Positions 34,478-43,321 of a stretch of 46,685 bases of DNA are shown here, one piece after another (positions within the stretch are counted from its first letter, which is position 1; the number at the start of each line of letters is the position of its first letter). A program made the translations under genes and the position numbers. The stretch comes from an uncultured Planctomycetaceae bacterium (GTDB taxonomy: Bacteria > Planctomycetota > Planctomycetia > Planctomycetales > Planctomycetaceae), in NCBI GenBank assembly GCA_903861195.1, contig CAIOTJ010000429.1, positions 1 to 46,685 of the forward strand, given 5' to 3'. The notes under the pieces were generated by a model, which did not search any database, was not told where the DNA came from, and worked only from the letters and a program-made list of their open reading frames with translations.

Positions 34478-36073
34478 TCAACTGGGGTCGATCACCCGAA
34501 TCTGCAGTGGGCGTTCGAAGGCCTTCTCGAACGACTTGGCATGGTTCCGCACCTCCCACAATTCCAGGTGACAGTCACGTGCGGGGGTCAGTTCGAGCAA
34601 CACCGCCTTGGAATCGATTGGCCGGAACCGGGCTCGCGCAACGGACTGCAAATGGCTGCGGTCGAGGCTCTCGGCAATCCGCAGGAATGAGCAGAGCACC
34701 TTCACGGTTTCCCGGGCCGCCTTGTCGAGCATCGCGTACTCGGGATGCTTCATGCGGGGAAACGCCTTGTGATGAAACAGCACGGTCGTCGCGATGATGG
34801 TCAGCTCGGTCTGATCAAACCCCAGCAGGTCGGCGTTACGGATAAAGTAGTAGGAGTGCACGCGGTGCTGCGAGTAGCTGAGGAAACCACCGATATCGTG
34901 CAGAAGGGCCGCATGTTCGAGCAGTTCGCGTTCCCAGTCTCCCGCCTGGTGAATTCCCAGTTCCCGCGCCGAGTCGAACAGTTGCCACGCCAGGCTGGCG
35001 ACGTGGCGGGCGTGCGTCTCATCGAAGTTGCAGCGCCGCCCCAGCTCGAGCACACTCCGCTCGCGGAAGGAGACCAGTTGAAATAGCGGAGCGTCATCCG
35101 AGCGTTGCAGCCAGTCGATCGGCAGCCCCTCGCGCAGGCCCCGTTCCGACAGCTGGAATCCCGGGACGTTCAATTCCTCGAGCAGTGTCTCGAGCACAGC
35201 CGCCCCGGCCACGATGATGTCGGCGCGCTCGGGGTTGATGCCCGGCACCTCACGCCGGCGTTCCAGCGGCATTCCACACAGCATCTTCACGGTCTCGCGC
35301 AGTTGCGCCCTCGTGATGAAGTCTCCCTTCTGCAGGCCCCGCTTGGAGATCATCCGCATGGTGATCTCGGCCAGGTTGCAGGCGGTTCCCGAACTGGCGA
35401 TCGCCTGCTCGATGGGAAATGTCCGCAGCCGCTGCAGGGTGCGCACCGACCGCGTCCGCACGTAGCGCTGCAGCCGGGCGTACTTCTTGGCCGAGACCGG
35501 CCCGGTGTCATCCCGGCGGAAGAACATGCTGGTCAGCCGGATCGCTCCCAGTTTCAGCGAGTCGAGAAACCGGTACTGCGTCTGGTCGCCAATGATCGTC
35601 TCGGTGCTGCCGCCGCCGATGTCGATGAACAGGGTCTGCCGGGAACCGAGGTTGGCCCCGCTCGAGACCCCCAGATAAATGAGCCGGGCTTCTTCTTTGC
35701 CCGAGATGACCCGCACGTCAATCCCGGCGATGCGGCGCAGATGCCGGACGAACACGGCGCGGTTCTCGGCATCGCGCGTGGCCGAGGTGGCGACGGCGAT
35801 GATGCGATCGGCCCCCCGCGAGCGGGCGATCTCGGCGAATTTCGCGCACACCAGGCTGGCGCGACGCATCGCCTCGGGTTGCAGCCGGTTCTTGCGGAAC
35901 TCTCCCTCTCCCAGACGCACCGTTTCCTTCTGCTCGGTCAACACGGCGAACGAGTGATTGGGATAGAACCGCACGAGCAACAGCCGGATCGAGTTCGTGC
36001 CAATGTCGAGAAACCCCACGCTGTGTTCCCCGGTGGCGGCAACCGGTGTTTCGGGAAGGGGCGCGGTGGGCAT
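34478..36073 (-). CDS. ppx: Ppx/GppA phosphatase with HD-type C-terminus
   Basis: A 531-residue exopolyphosphatase/guanosine pentaphosphatase-type enzyme. ASKHA-fold phosphate loops are GFLDIGTNSIRLLLVRF (about residues 20-36) and LFIDIGGGSTETIIGD, with the catalytic Glu region GKEEARLIYLGV between them. The C-terminal helical HD-type domain shows HARHVASLAWQLFD, HAALLHDIGGFLSYSQHRVHSYYFI and ATTVLFHHK. Such proteins remove terminal phosphates from polyphosphate or convert pppGpp to ppGpp. Length fits the two-domain forms. No polyphosphate kinase gene is adjacent, so which substrate dominates cannot be told from context. Confidence 0.9.
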   Translation of the reverse strand: MPTAPLPETPVAATGEHSVGFLDIGTNSIRLLLVRFYPNHSFAVLTEQKETVRLGEGEFRKNRLQPEAMRRASLVCAKFAEIARSRGADRIIAVATSATRDAENRAVFVRHLRRIAGIDVRVISGKEEARLIYLGVSSGANLGSRQTLFIDIGGGSTETIIGDQTQYRFLDSLKLGAIRLTSMFFRRDDTGPVSAKKYARLQRYVRTRSVRTLQRLRTFPIEQAIASSGTACNLAEITMRMISKRGLQKGDFITRAQLRETVKMLCGMPLERRREVPGINPERADIIVAGAAVLETLLEELNVPGFQLSERGLREGLPIDWLQRSDDAPLFQLVSFRERSVLELGRRCNFDETHARHVASLAWQLFDSARELGIHQAGDWERELLEHAALLHDIGGFLSYSQHRVHSYYFIRNADLLGFDQTELTIIATTVLFHHKAFPRMKHPEYAMLDKAARETVKVLCSFLRIAESLDRSHLQSVARARFRPIDSKAVLLELTPARDCHLELWEVRNHAKSFEKAFERPLQIRVIDPS

Positions 36074-36243
36074 GCGGGGAGGCGGGCTTCAGCGGAAAGA
36101 GGGAACGGGAGGCAGCGGCACGTCAACACGCCAGCATACCATGCGTGGATGGCGGACCGGTATTGGGACCCGCTTGAAACCGGTCGAGACGAACCGGGAC
36201 TGTGCGCCTCGCGATTTGGCGACACCGAACGGTGTGAATGACC

Positions 36244-37860
36244 TCAGACGGCGCGGTGCGGCGGCGGACGATCGACCGGTCGGCGCATCACTTCGCGCCA
36301 GCAGTACTGGCGGCCGGGATGCTCGGCCGGTTCCCCCAGTACCAGAGAGAGCAGAATCGCCAGGGACACCCCCACCACACAGGGAACGACAATCGCCCAG
36401 TAGGGAGAAAGATGGTCGGCCGCGCCCGTCAACGGTTTCCAATAACTCCATACAATCGAGACCACCAGGCAGAACAGCACGGCCGGGATGGCCGAGCGTG
36501 CCGTCGCGCGGGGGACGAACATTCCGATGAAGAACAATGCGGCGAGCGGGCCGAGGAACAGATTGAACGCCCGTGGCATGAGGTCGACAATGTTGAACTC
36601 ATACTCGCGCGAGACAATGGCAATCACCAGGGCGAACCCGATGCAGACCAGCCCCAAGAACACGGTCAGCCAGCGGGCCATGGACAACTGCCGAGCCGCC
36701 GACTGCCGGTCTCCCGGCTCGTCGCGAAAGAAGTCGGCAATGGCGACTGCCGCGATGCTGTTCACCCCGGCCACCAGGGTCTGCATCGCGTCGCAGAGAA
36801 AGTTGGCCAGGATCAGCCCGGCACATCCCATCGGCAGTTCGTGTGAGTAGAAGTAGGGCATCAGTTTGTCGCCGGCGTCGCGGGCAGACATCCCTTCCGC
36901 CAGCCGTTCGGGCCGAGTGGTGTAGTAGTGCAGCAGGGCCAATCCCGACAGTCCCAGCAACAGGCCGATCGACAGCGACGACAGCATGTTGACGATGTAG
37001 CTGCGGGTTGCGGCGTAGGCACTGCTGGTCGAACTGTAACGCTGCAGCACCACCTGATCCGAGGCGTGCGTGCAGATCTGCCAGAAGAACCCGTTGATGG
37101 CCACGGTGCCAATCGTCATCCGCACGCGGGGATCGAGGCTGAACCAGGGGGGGCGGGTATGGGCGCTGTCGATGGTCGAGGCGGTCTGCCACCAGCCGGC
37201 CGGGCTGTCTCCCGTGGTCAGCCAGACAAACACGACAATTCCCAGCGCCCCGCCAAACAGCATCAGTGCCTGCAGGACGTCGGTCCAGATGACGGCCTCG
37301 AACCCGCCGAAGAACGCATACAGCGTGGCAGCCAGACCCAACACGATGATCACGGAATAGATGTTCCAGCCTGCCATGGCCGAGAGGGCCAACGAGCCGC
37401 TGTACATCACCATCGAGATCCAGCCGAGGCGCAGCAGGAAAAACAGCCCGCTCCCCAGCCGGCGGGCGGAGCGATTGAACCGCAGCTCGAGGTAGCTGTA
37501 GGCGCTGGTCAGCCGCAGCCGCATGAAAAACGGTATGAACAGTGGAATGACCATCAGCATCGCCAACGGCCATCCGAGATACGTGCCGAACACGCTGACG
37601 CCGTTCTTCACCATCTCGCCCGTCAGGCCCAGATAGCTGATGGACGAGAGCAGGGTCGCCATGATCGACAGCCCCACCGCCAGCCAGGGCATCTGGCGAT
37701 TGCCGAGGAAAAAGGTCTCGGTGTCTTTCTGCCGGCGGGCCGACCAGACCACGATGGCGGCGGTGGCCAAGAGATAGGCCACCACCATGCCGTAGTCCAG
37801 CAGGCGCAAGCCTCCCGCAACAGAGGTCGTACTCGCGTCAGCCAACAGCGAGGGTGCCAT
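36244..37860 (-). CDS. Sodium:solute symporter (SSS family)
   Basis: A 538-residue polytopic membrane protein of the SSS/SLC5 family. About 13 helices are visible, beginning LLDYGMVVAYLLATAAIVVW. SSS landmarks are DTETFFLGNRQMPWLAVGLSIMATLLSSISYLGLTGE (helix 1-2 with the sodium-site Ser/Thr), YSYLELRFNRSARRLGSGLFFLL and FGGFEAVIWTDVLQALMLFGG. The start at 37860 is preceded by GGGAGA; an in-frame codon at 37887 adds nine residues. The substrate cannot be assigned; sugars, sialic acid and amino acids are all known in the family. It is a single gene, divergent from hpt. Confidence 0.9.
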   Translation of the reverse strand: MAPSLLADASTTSVAGGLRLLDYGMVVAYLLATAAIVVWSARRQKDTETFFLGNRQMPWLAVGLSIMATLLSSISYLGLTGEMVKNGVSVFGTYLGWPLAMLMVIPLFIPFFMRLRLTSAYSYLELRFNRSARRLGSGLFFLLRLGWISMVMYSGSLALSAMAGWNIYSVIIVLGLAATLYAFFGGFEAVIWTDVLQALMLFGGALGIVVFVWLTTGDSPAGWWQTASTIDSAHTRPPWFSLDPRVRMTIGTVAINGFFWQICTHASDQVVLQRYSSTSSAYAATRSYIVNMLSSLSIGLLLGLSGLALLHYYTTRPERLAEGMSARDAGDKLMPYFYSHELPMGCAGLILANFLCDAMQTLVAGVNSIAAVAIADFFRDEPGDRQSAARQLSMARWLTVFLGLVCIGFALVIAIVSREYEFNIVDLMPRAFNLFLGPLAALFFIGMFVPRATARSAIPAVLFCLVVSIVWSYWKPLTGAADHLSPYWAIVVPCVVGVSLAILLSLVLGEPAEHPGRQYCWREVMRRPVDRPPPHRAV

Positions 37861-38024
37861 GCGGTCTCCCGGGGGTGAACGGATCAAAACAGTCCGATCT
37901 TATCCGAGCGGCTCCGCTGGCAAAACCAGCCGCCCCGGGGAAGCGCCGACTTTCCCCCGCGTTGGCGGGCTGGCTATTCTGATTCTGTCGATTCTTCCCA
38001 GAACTTCTGCCATTCAGGTCCCGC

Positions 38025-38567
38025 ATGCGCACCGTGATCTCTGCCGACGAACTGCGGACGGGAATCGCGAGTTTGGCCCGCCGCCTCGAGACCCACTACC
38101 AGGGCCAGCCCGTGATGATCGTGGGCCTGCTCAACGGCTCCCTGCTGTTTCTGGCCGATCTGGTTCGCGAGCTGCGCATCCCGGTCGAGTACGACACGTT
38201 GCGGGTCTCGGCCTACCGGGGAGAGGCCACCACCGCCGGCGCGGTGCGTGTCGAAGTGGGGCACGTTCCCCCGGTGCGGGGCCGACACCTGTTGCTGCTG
38301 GATGACATCCTCGACACCGGCGCGACTCTGCAGGCGGTGACAGAACTGGCCCGGGGTTGGGGAGCGCTCTCGGTGCGGACCGCCGTGCTGTTGTGGAAAC
38401 GGGACCGCACCCGGGCCGGGTTCTTGCCCGATGAGTACATCCGCGAAATTCCCGACGTCTTCGTCGTGGGGTATGGCCTCGACTACAATCGAAAGTACCG
38501 GCAACTTCCCAAGATCGTGGAATTCGATCCGTCCATCCCGGCGGCTCGCCAAGGCCTTCCGTCGTGA
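38025..38567 (+). CDS. hpt: Hypoxanthine phosphoribosyltransferase
   Basis: A 180-residue purine-salvage enzyme converting hypoxanthine or guanine plus PRPP to IMP or GMP. The PRPP-binding loop LLLLDDILDTGATLQAV is intact. The N-terminal strand VMIVGLLNGSLLFLADLVREL and the flexible catalytic loop region VEYDTLRVSAYRGEATTAG are in place. Near the C-terminus FVVGYGLDYNRKYRQLPKIV provides the purine-binding aromatic and Lys-type contacts. Length is normal. It is transcribed away from the symporter, and the promoter lies in the 164-bp divergent gap. Confidence 0.95.
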   Translation: MRTVISADELRTGIASLARRLETHYQGQPVMIVGLLNGSLLFLADLVRELRIPVEYDTLRVSAYRGEATTAGAVRVEVGHVPPVRGRHLLLLDDILDTGATLQAVTELARGWGALSVRTAVLLWKRDRTRAGFLPDEYIREIPDVFVVGYGLDYNRKYRQLPKIVEFDPSIPAARQGLPS

Positions 38568-38654
38568 TCAGGACGAACCGGGATTCCGTCATGCGTTGGT
38601 CTGCGGCCACCACCTCCGGCCCGGCTCTCCTGTTTTTTTCGCGAGTCTTCGCTC

Positions 38655-39461
38655 ATGTCGAATGATCAACCGGTGTTTGAAGAAGAGATCCAGCCCAAGA
38701 AGGGGATGAGCACGACCGCCAAGGTGGTGCTGGTGATGCTGGGGGTGGGAGGGGTGGCGATGCTGCTGTGTTGCGGCGGCCTGTTTGGGGCAGGGGTCTG
38801 GCTCAAGCGGACCGTTGATCAGGCCCAGGTGACCAACCCGGTGGAGGTGGAACAACTGGCTCAGGAGATCGCTTCCATCCGACTTCCCGAGGAGTACCGT
38901 CCTCAAATGGGCTTGCAGATCCCCATACTGGGAATGCGGATGGCCATCTACAACCGCACCGACAGTCCCCAGGCGATGGCGATGCTCATGGAAAACAACA
39001 TGGGTATGAATCCCGCCGATTCCGCCCAGCGCGATCAGATGCTCAGTCAAATGAAGCAGCAGATGGGAATGCAGGGAGCGGACCTCAGCGAGACTGAAGT
39101 CCGTGAGATCGAAGTGGCCGGGCAGAAGGTTCCTTTCCAGTTCGGCACGCTGACCAAGAATGGAGTCAAGCTGCGGCAGGTGATGGGTTTCGTCCCGCTG
39201 AACAAGGGACTGGTGCTGGTCACCATCGCCGCCCCAGTCGATGACTTCGATGACGATGCGGTGGTTGCGATTCTGCAATCGATCGGGGAACCGGGGACAG
39301 CGGCCGACAACGAGGCGGCTTCCGGCTCGCCCTCGGCAACTCCCACGGGCGAAACCGCAACACAGCCTTCCCCCGCCGGCGACAACGCGGGGGACAATCC
39401 CCCACCTGTCGACGAACCGGTCGAAGCCGAACAGCCCGAACCCGCCAGTGTCCCTCAATAA
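38655..39461 (+). CDS. Single-span membrane protein with Met-rich segment
   Basis: A 268-residue protein. A cytoplasmic N-terminus (EEEIQPKKGMSTT) precedes one membrane helix at about residues 24-50 (VVLVMLGVGGVAMLLCCGGLFGAGVWL). The outer part begins with a helix and IRLPEEYRPQMGLQIPILGMRMAIY. A methionine-rich helical stretch follows (MAMLMENNMGMN...MLSQMKQQMGMQG, about 110-140), then a beta-rich region. The last 55 residues are low complexity (Pro, Ala, Glu, Thr). No family is recognised. Met clusters can bind copper(I), but no chaperone or transporter is next to it, so this is only a possibility. Confidence 0.72.
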   Translation: MSNDQPVFEEEIQPKKGMSTTAKVVLVMLGVGGVAMLLCCGGLFGAGVWLKRTVDQAQVTNPVEVEQLAQEIASIRLPEEYRPQMGLQIPILGMRMAIYNRTDSPQAMAMLMENNMGMNPADSAQRDQMLSQMKQQMGMQGADLSETEVREIEVAGQKVPFQFGTLTKNGVKLRQVMGFVPLNKGLVLVTIAAPVDDFDDDAVVAILQSIGEPGTAADNEAASGSPSATPTGETATQPSPAGDNAGDNPPPVDEPVEAEQPEPASVPQ

Positions 39462-39464
39462 GTC

Positions 39465-39480
39465 CCCCGGTCAACCGGGG
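39465..39480 (+). repeat. GC-rich hairpin
   Basis: CCCCGG (39465-39470) and CCGGGG (39475-39480) around the tetraloop TCAA, four bases after the preceding stop codon. No T-run follows; it may protect or attenuate the transcript. Confidence 0.45.
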
Positions 39481-39564
39481 TTGTCGACCCAACCGGACCT
39501 TGATTGGTCGGGCCGGTTCGTCGCAGCCCACTCCGATTCCTGCCCCCTGCGTCAGGACCGCCGC

Positions 39565-40335
39565 ATGTCTCACTTGGCTCGTTCGATCCCGGCCCCCCGG
39601 TTGCCGAAGGTGGGGGGACTGGTGTTCTCCACATTGTGGTTGACCTGCACGCTGGCTCGTCTCGCATCGTCCCAAGATCAGCCCACGGGGTCGGCAGCCG
39701 AGACGCGGCAAACCCAGCGTGCGGCGCTCGAGCCGTTCCAATCGCTGGTGGGAGGCTGGCGTGGCGTGGGCCAGCCCAAGCGCGGTTCGAACGTGGGTGC
39801 CTGGAGCGAGACGGCCGAGTGGGTCTGGGATTTGAAGGGGGAACAGGGCCCGGCGCTCTGCGTCGAGTTTGCCGGGGGGAAGCAGTTGCAGTCGGCCCGG
39901 CTCGGGTTTGATCCCGACAAAAAAGAGTATCTGCTGGAGGGGAAGCTGGCCGACGACGAAGTCCGGAGGATGACGGGAGTCCGGACGGGGAACCGGCTGG
40001 TGATGGAATCGAAGGCCGAGGATCAGACCGTCCATCAAGTGACCCTGACGCTGCTGAACGACAAGCGGACGCTGCTGCTGTATCAGACCCGCACGCCGCG
40101 GGCGACGCAGTTCACCCGCGTGGCCGAGGTGGGCTACACACGCGCCGGCACCCGGCTGGCCGAAGAGGGGGTGACCGGGCGCGAGTGCATCGTCACCGGC
40201 GGGTTGGGAACCCTTCAGGTCGAGTACAAAGGAAACAAGTACTGGGTCTGCTGCACCGGCTGCCGCGAGGCGTTTGTCGACGACCCCGAGGGAGTTCTGG
40301 CCGAGGCGGCGGCCCGGGCGAAGAAACACCCGTAA
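39565..40335 (+). CDS. Secreted protein with C-terminal YHS/TRASH-like domain
   Basis: A 256-residue exported protein. A hydrophobic leader (VGGLVFSTLWLTCTLARLASS) precedes a beta-rich domain of about 150 residues (LEPFQSLVGGWRGVGQPK..., AGGKQLQSARLGFDPDKKEYLLEGK...) that resembles lipocalin-like or DUF1579-type barrels. The C-terminal 45 residues (GRECIVTGGLGTLQVEYKGNKYWVCCTGCREAFVDDPEGVLAEA) are a YHS/TRASH-like metal-binding module with C-x-x-C. ATG 39565 was taken because longer in-frame sequence overlaps the previous gene. A role in sensing or holding a transition metal outside the cytoplasm is an inference from the Cys motif. Confidence 0.78.
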   Translation: MSHLARSIPAPRLPKVGGLVFSTLWLTCTLARLASSQDQPTGSAAETRQTQRAALEPFQSLVGGWRGVGQPKRGSNVGAWSETAEWVWDLKGEQGPALCVEFAGGKQLQSARLGFDPDKKEYLLEGKLADDEVRRMTGVRTGNRLVMESKAEDQTVHQVTLTLLNDKRTLLLYQTRTPRATQFTRVAEVGYTRAGTRLAEEGVTGRECIVTGGLGTLQVEYKGNKYWVCCTGCREAFVDDPEGVLAEAAARAKKHP

Positions 40336-40423
40336 GCTGGCCCCTGGTCGAGGCCGCAGCCAGGGATGAATCAGTGCCTCTGACGCAGCGCGAACCGAAT
40401 TGGCGGAGTGAACGGAGGCGGAG

Positions 40424-40654
40424 ATGACCCTCTTGACACGGCTGATTGAGACGGTGCTGCTGCTGGGGGTGCTGCTGTTTTGCCTGTTCGGCTTCCTGGC
40501 GACCTTCGAGCCGCTGGATCGCACGACCCAATGGCTGTGGAGAGTCATCTACGTCCTGGTGGGGATCGCCTCTCTGATCGGCGTGCTTCGTCTCCTGGGG
40601 AAGCGCCGTGCAACAAAAACACCCCCGGGACGGGATCGTCCCGACCGGAGGTGA
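40424..40654 (+). CDS. Small two-helix membrane protein
   Basis: A 76-residue protein with two hydrophobic helices (VLLLGVLLFCLFGFLATF and VIYVLVGIASLIGVLRLL) joined by EPLDRTTQWLWR, and a basic C-terminal tail. GGAGGCGGAG sits immediately upstream of its ATG, which supports translation. No family is recognised. It converges with rsr, the two stops lying 16 bp apart. Confidence 0.7.
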   Translation: MTLLTRLIETVLLLGVLLFCLFGFLATFEPLDRTTQWLWRVIYVLVGIASLIGVLRLLGKRRATKTPPGRDRPDRR

Positions 40655-40670
40655 GTGCTGGTGGCCGACT

Positions 40671-42302
40671 TTACAGCGTCATCGCCTCGACTGCGGCGAC
40701 GAAGCGACCGGTATCGCTCTCGAGGAACGATCCAATCACCTCGAACACCGAGTCACTGAAGCCTCCGACGTTCAGGATGTCCGGACGCTCGGGAGCCTGC
40801 ATGGTGCTGTACGGCTGCAGGTCAATGCAGATCAGCTTCGGGCTGGGGATCTCCGCACCCCGCAGCTGGAACTGGTTCTTCAGGAACTGCTCCCACTCCG
40901 TCATCACCCCGGTCGAACCGTTGGCTCCGTACTGGTGTGGCCGTCCCTGAAAAACCCAGCTCTCGTTGTCGCTCACCAGGACGACACCGGCCAGCTTGCG
41001 GTGGGACTGCTTCGCCACGGTGATCGGCAACGAACAGTCCGTTCCACCCCCACCATAATTCGCCAGGCGTTCGGCCAGGCTCAGGATGGAGTCGGAAGCT
41101 TCGAACCGCTCCTCATATGCCCGCGTGTCGAACGGAACCAGCAGGCTGTCGGGATTGCGCCGCAGCAGCGCCGCCGCCACGAGGGCCGCGACGTCGACAC
41201 ACCGCATCCGCGACGTGCTCCCGGCACCACGGTGCCCCGTGATGGGGGAACTCATGGATCCCGACGTGTCGAGACCAATCACCACCGGTCCAGGCAACTC
41301 GGGAACGTTTCCACAGGCGATTTCGGCCGCCTCATGCAGCGCCCGCTTGATCTTCTGGGGAATCTCATCCGACACGTTCAGATAGGCCGAGAAGTACTGA
41401 TACGGGAACTGGCGCGAGCGCCGGATCTCGTCCTTGTCCTGCAGCCGCGCGGCCACTTCGTACACCATCGCGGTGTCCTCGAACACACCGTGCCGGTGCA
41501 GCGTGTTCAGATTCATCCGCAGCGCCTGGGGACCCATCTTGCGGGCGATCGCCTTCCACACGGCCGGACCCTTGGCCGTGTCGGCCAGCAGATCCCATCG
41601 GGCGTTCAACGTCTCCAGCAGCCGAACCTGATCCTTGGCCGTCTCCGCGGCGCGGAACGCCGCCAGCAACCGGACCTGCTCGGGCAGATCGGCCTCCGTC
41701 GCGGGAGCCCACTTCACCGGTTCACGATTGGTCAACCAGCCGAACAGCGCCCGCCGGCTGTTGTCGACCGGCGTGGGCCGCGCCAGCCGCAAGACGTCCC
41801 GCAGGCTGGGCTTGTCGCCAATCGATGCGGAGACCAGCTTGTCCACAGAAGCCGAGTTCAACCAGCGCTGGAACGCGCGCTGCGGCGAGCCGGACAGGCT
41901 CTTCTTCCCGAACTGACCCGAGCGGATCATCTGCAGCAGCGTGCGCAGGACCCGGCCATTGTCGATGACACGGCCGAAGACCTGCTGGAACAAAGCCGGA
42001 TCACGGGACGCCAGCGAGGCAACCAGCGCCGCGGGCATGTCCTTCAGGAACGCCCGCTCGCGGCTGTAGATCGCCAGCTTCGCCAGGAACAGGTTGTCGT
42101 CCACCTGGGCGATCAGCGACCGCAGCGTCCCGAGCTGGGTCTCGCCGTCGGCGTAGAACGTTCCGTTGAAGCATCCGGTCGCGGCGAACTGCGCGAGGGC
42201 ATGCCGGGGTTCCCGCAGATACGCCGGTCCCCCGGCCTCGTTGCGGGCGGTCGCCTGGGGAGGGCGGGCCGTGATGCTTGTGAACAGCTTCTGGTTGGCC
42301 AT
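40671..42302 (-). CDS. rsr: Ro60-family TROVE domain protein (Rsr)
   Basis: A 543-residue orthologue of Ro60, a ring-shaped RNA-binding protein that in bacteria (Rsr) binds Y RNAs and aids RNA repair or decay under stress. The N-terminal TROVE/HEAT-repeat ring is recognisable from [58 protein letters not shown] and [20 protein letters not shown]-terminal von Willebrand A domain carries a complete MIDAS, D345-T-S-G-S, with a second acidic loop G-G-G-T-D-C-S. The start at 42302 has GGAGG upstream; a longer in-frame extension has no family character. Three Y-RNA-like elements precede it on the same strand. RtcB, RtcA and PNPase genes are not in the window. Confidence 0.93.
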   Translation of the reverse strand: MANQKLFTSITARPPQATARNEAGGPAYLREPRHALAQFAATGCFNGTFYADGETQLGTLRSLIAQVDDNLFLAKLAIYSRERAFLKDMPAALVASLASRDPALFQQVFGRVIDNGRVLRTLLQMIRSGQFGKKSLSGSPQRAFQRWLNSASVDKLVSASIGDKPSLRDVLRLARPTPVDNSRRALFGWLTNREPVKWAPATEADLPEQVRLLAAFRAAETAKDQVRLLETLNARWDLLADTAKGPAVWKAIARKMGPQALRMNLNTLHRHGVFEDTAMVYEVAARLQDKDEIRRSRQFPYQYFSAYLNVSDEIPQKIKRALHEAAEIACGNVPELPGPVVIGLDTSGSMSSPITGHRGAGSTSRMRCVDVAALVAAALLRRNPDSLLVPFDTRAYEERFEASDSILSLAERLANYGGGGTDCSLPITVAKQSHRKLAGVVLVSDNESWVFQGRPHQYGANGSTGVMTEWEQFLKNQFQLRGAEIPSPKLICIDLQPYSTMQAPERPDILNVGGFSDSVFEVIGSFLESDTGRFVAAVEAMTL

Positions 42303-42595
42303 GAAACAGGGCCTCCGATGAACAGGGCTCGACGAAGGAGGGGTCGTCGCCACAGGGCCATTCCGAACGTGCGTTCGGTACGGACCGTCAGGCGATCGCC
42401 AGTCGAGCCGACCACAACAAACCGCCATGGCCACACGGCCAGGGCGGGTTCCTTCCAGAGAGGGGCGATACAGCAACTCGGGCGGTGCGTGCCGACCGAA
42501 GCTCACGCTGGCCGCCGGGCCAATGCGTGATGCGGCAGTTGGCCGCCGGCTGGCCGGGGGTCCTTGCGGACTCTCTGCGGCTACGAAGAAAAGAG

Positions 42596-42663
42596 CGGAA
42601 TGACGAGGAATATGATCAGAGGTGTCATTTTAAAGAATGGACTCCGATCAGTCAGTCACTCCG
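42596..42663 (-). ncRNA. Short Y-RNA-like element 1
   Basis: A 68-nt minus-strand hairpin. The closing stem CGGAGTGAC/GTCATTCCG has one mismatch. An internal helix TGATCGGAG pairs with CTCTGATCA (one G-U). It shares the invariant strands TGACTG and CCTCGTCA with the longer Y RNA upstream, but its apical part is a short AT-rich loop. It is closest to rsr, about 290 bp from the start codon. Expression is not shown by sequence. Confidence 0.6.
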
Positions 42664-42805
42664 TTTGTCCGAATGATTTGGCGGGAAATGAGGTTTGCAT
42701 GGGTGGTTGTCATACTCCACTGGGGGCGTGGCCCGCGCGGGAACGCGGGTCAGCCGAGGGCTCACCGGGGTGTCGTTGCGACGTCCCGGGCAAAAAGAGG
42801 AAAAC

Positions 42806-42871
42806 GGAATGACGAGGTTGTTGGTCAGAGGTTTTTTTTTGAAAAATGGACTCCGAACAGGCAGTCATTCC
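42806..42871 (-). ncRNA. Short Y-RNA-like element 2
   Basis: A 66-nt minus-strand hairpin with a perfect 8-bp closing stem (GGAATGAC/GTCATTCC). An internal helix TGTTCGGAG pairs with CTCTGACCA with one mismatch and one G-U pair. The apical loop holds runs of T and A (T5, A9). It is laid out like element 1 and shares TGACTG and CCTCGTCA with both other copies. Confidence 0.62.
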
Positions 42872-42927
42872 ATCTTTCGCGGCGTCACGCCGTGCGGGTT
42901 GAAGCAGGGCAGTGACGGGATGCGGGG

Positions 42928-42951
42928 TGGTCAGCCTCTGTCGGCTGACCA
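42928..42951 (-). repeat. 9-bp perfect hairpin
   Basis: TGGTCAGCC (42928-42936) and GGCTGACCA (42943-42951) around TCTGTC. It lies just downstream of the long Y RNA on the minus strand and may be its terminator or processing signal, although no T-run follows. Confidence 0.5.
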
Positions 42952-42978
42952 TGGCAGGTGGTGTGAGGGAGCGAACTC

Positions 42979-43118
42979 CACAGTGTGACGAGGGTTTGGT
43001 CAGACAATGTTCTTCCATTTAAACTACAGCCCTCCTGAAAAACAGGGTGGCTGGTGGGATTCGAACCCACACCCCTTGTTGTTAAAAATATGGATTCCAA
43101 CCGGGCAGTCAAACTGTG
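42979..43118 (-). ncRNA. YrlA-like Y RNA with permuted tRNA-like module
   Basis: A 140-nt minus-strand RNA. Its ends pair (42979-42989 with 43108-43118, 11 bp with one mismatch), and an inner helix GGTTGGA/TCTGACC continues the protein-binding stem. At the far end is a tRNA mimic in permuted order. First comes a T-arm (43054-43070; 5-bp stem, loop TTCGAAT). Then an acceptor-like stem follows (43027-43037/43043-43053) closed by a five-base loop instead of free ends. A D-arm-like segment is last (GTTTAAATGGAAGAAC, near 43009-43024). This is the architecture known for bacterial YrlA RNAs, in which the Rsr-binding stem replaces the anticodon arm. It lies about 680 bp upstream of rsr on the same strand. 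Confidence 0.85.
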
Positions 43119-43321
43119 TTTCGCATCAGGCTCCCAAGGGGTCGTGTGATTGTTGGGCACCCGGCTCGATCGCACCACCTCACTTGCGTGACTGCGGGTC
43201 GATTCGTGTCGGGTATGTCAATCAGACATCCGAAAGCGCGGCATGGTTCAGCTATTGTTTTGCGCGATCTGGATGTTGATCCACGGCTCAATCGACCGTA
43301 CGCCCTCCTCGTCCGCAACCC
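43119..43321. other. Region upstream of the Y RNAs
   Basis: About 200 bp between the HlyD-type adaptor stop and the long Y RNA. The promoter of the Y RNA should be here on the minus strand, but no clear -35/-10 pair stands out. No further copy of the Y-RNA stem motif was found. Confidence 0.35.

Noticed and set aside
43027-43076. Canonical tRNA gene on the minus strand
   Set aside because: The T-arm is perfect, but the order is T-arm, capped acceptor stem, D-arm, with no anticodon arm or free CCA end; it fits a Y RNA tRNA mimic better.
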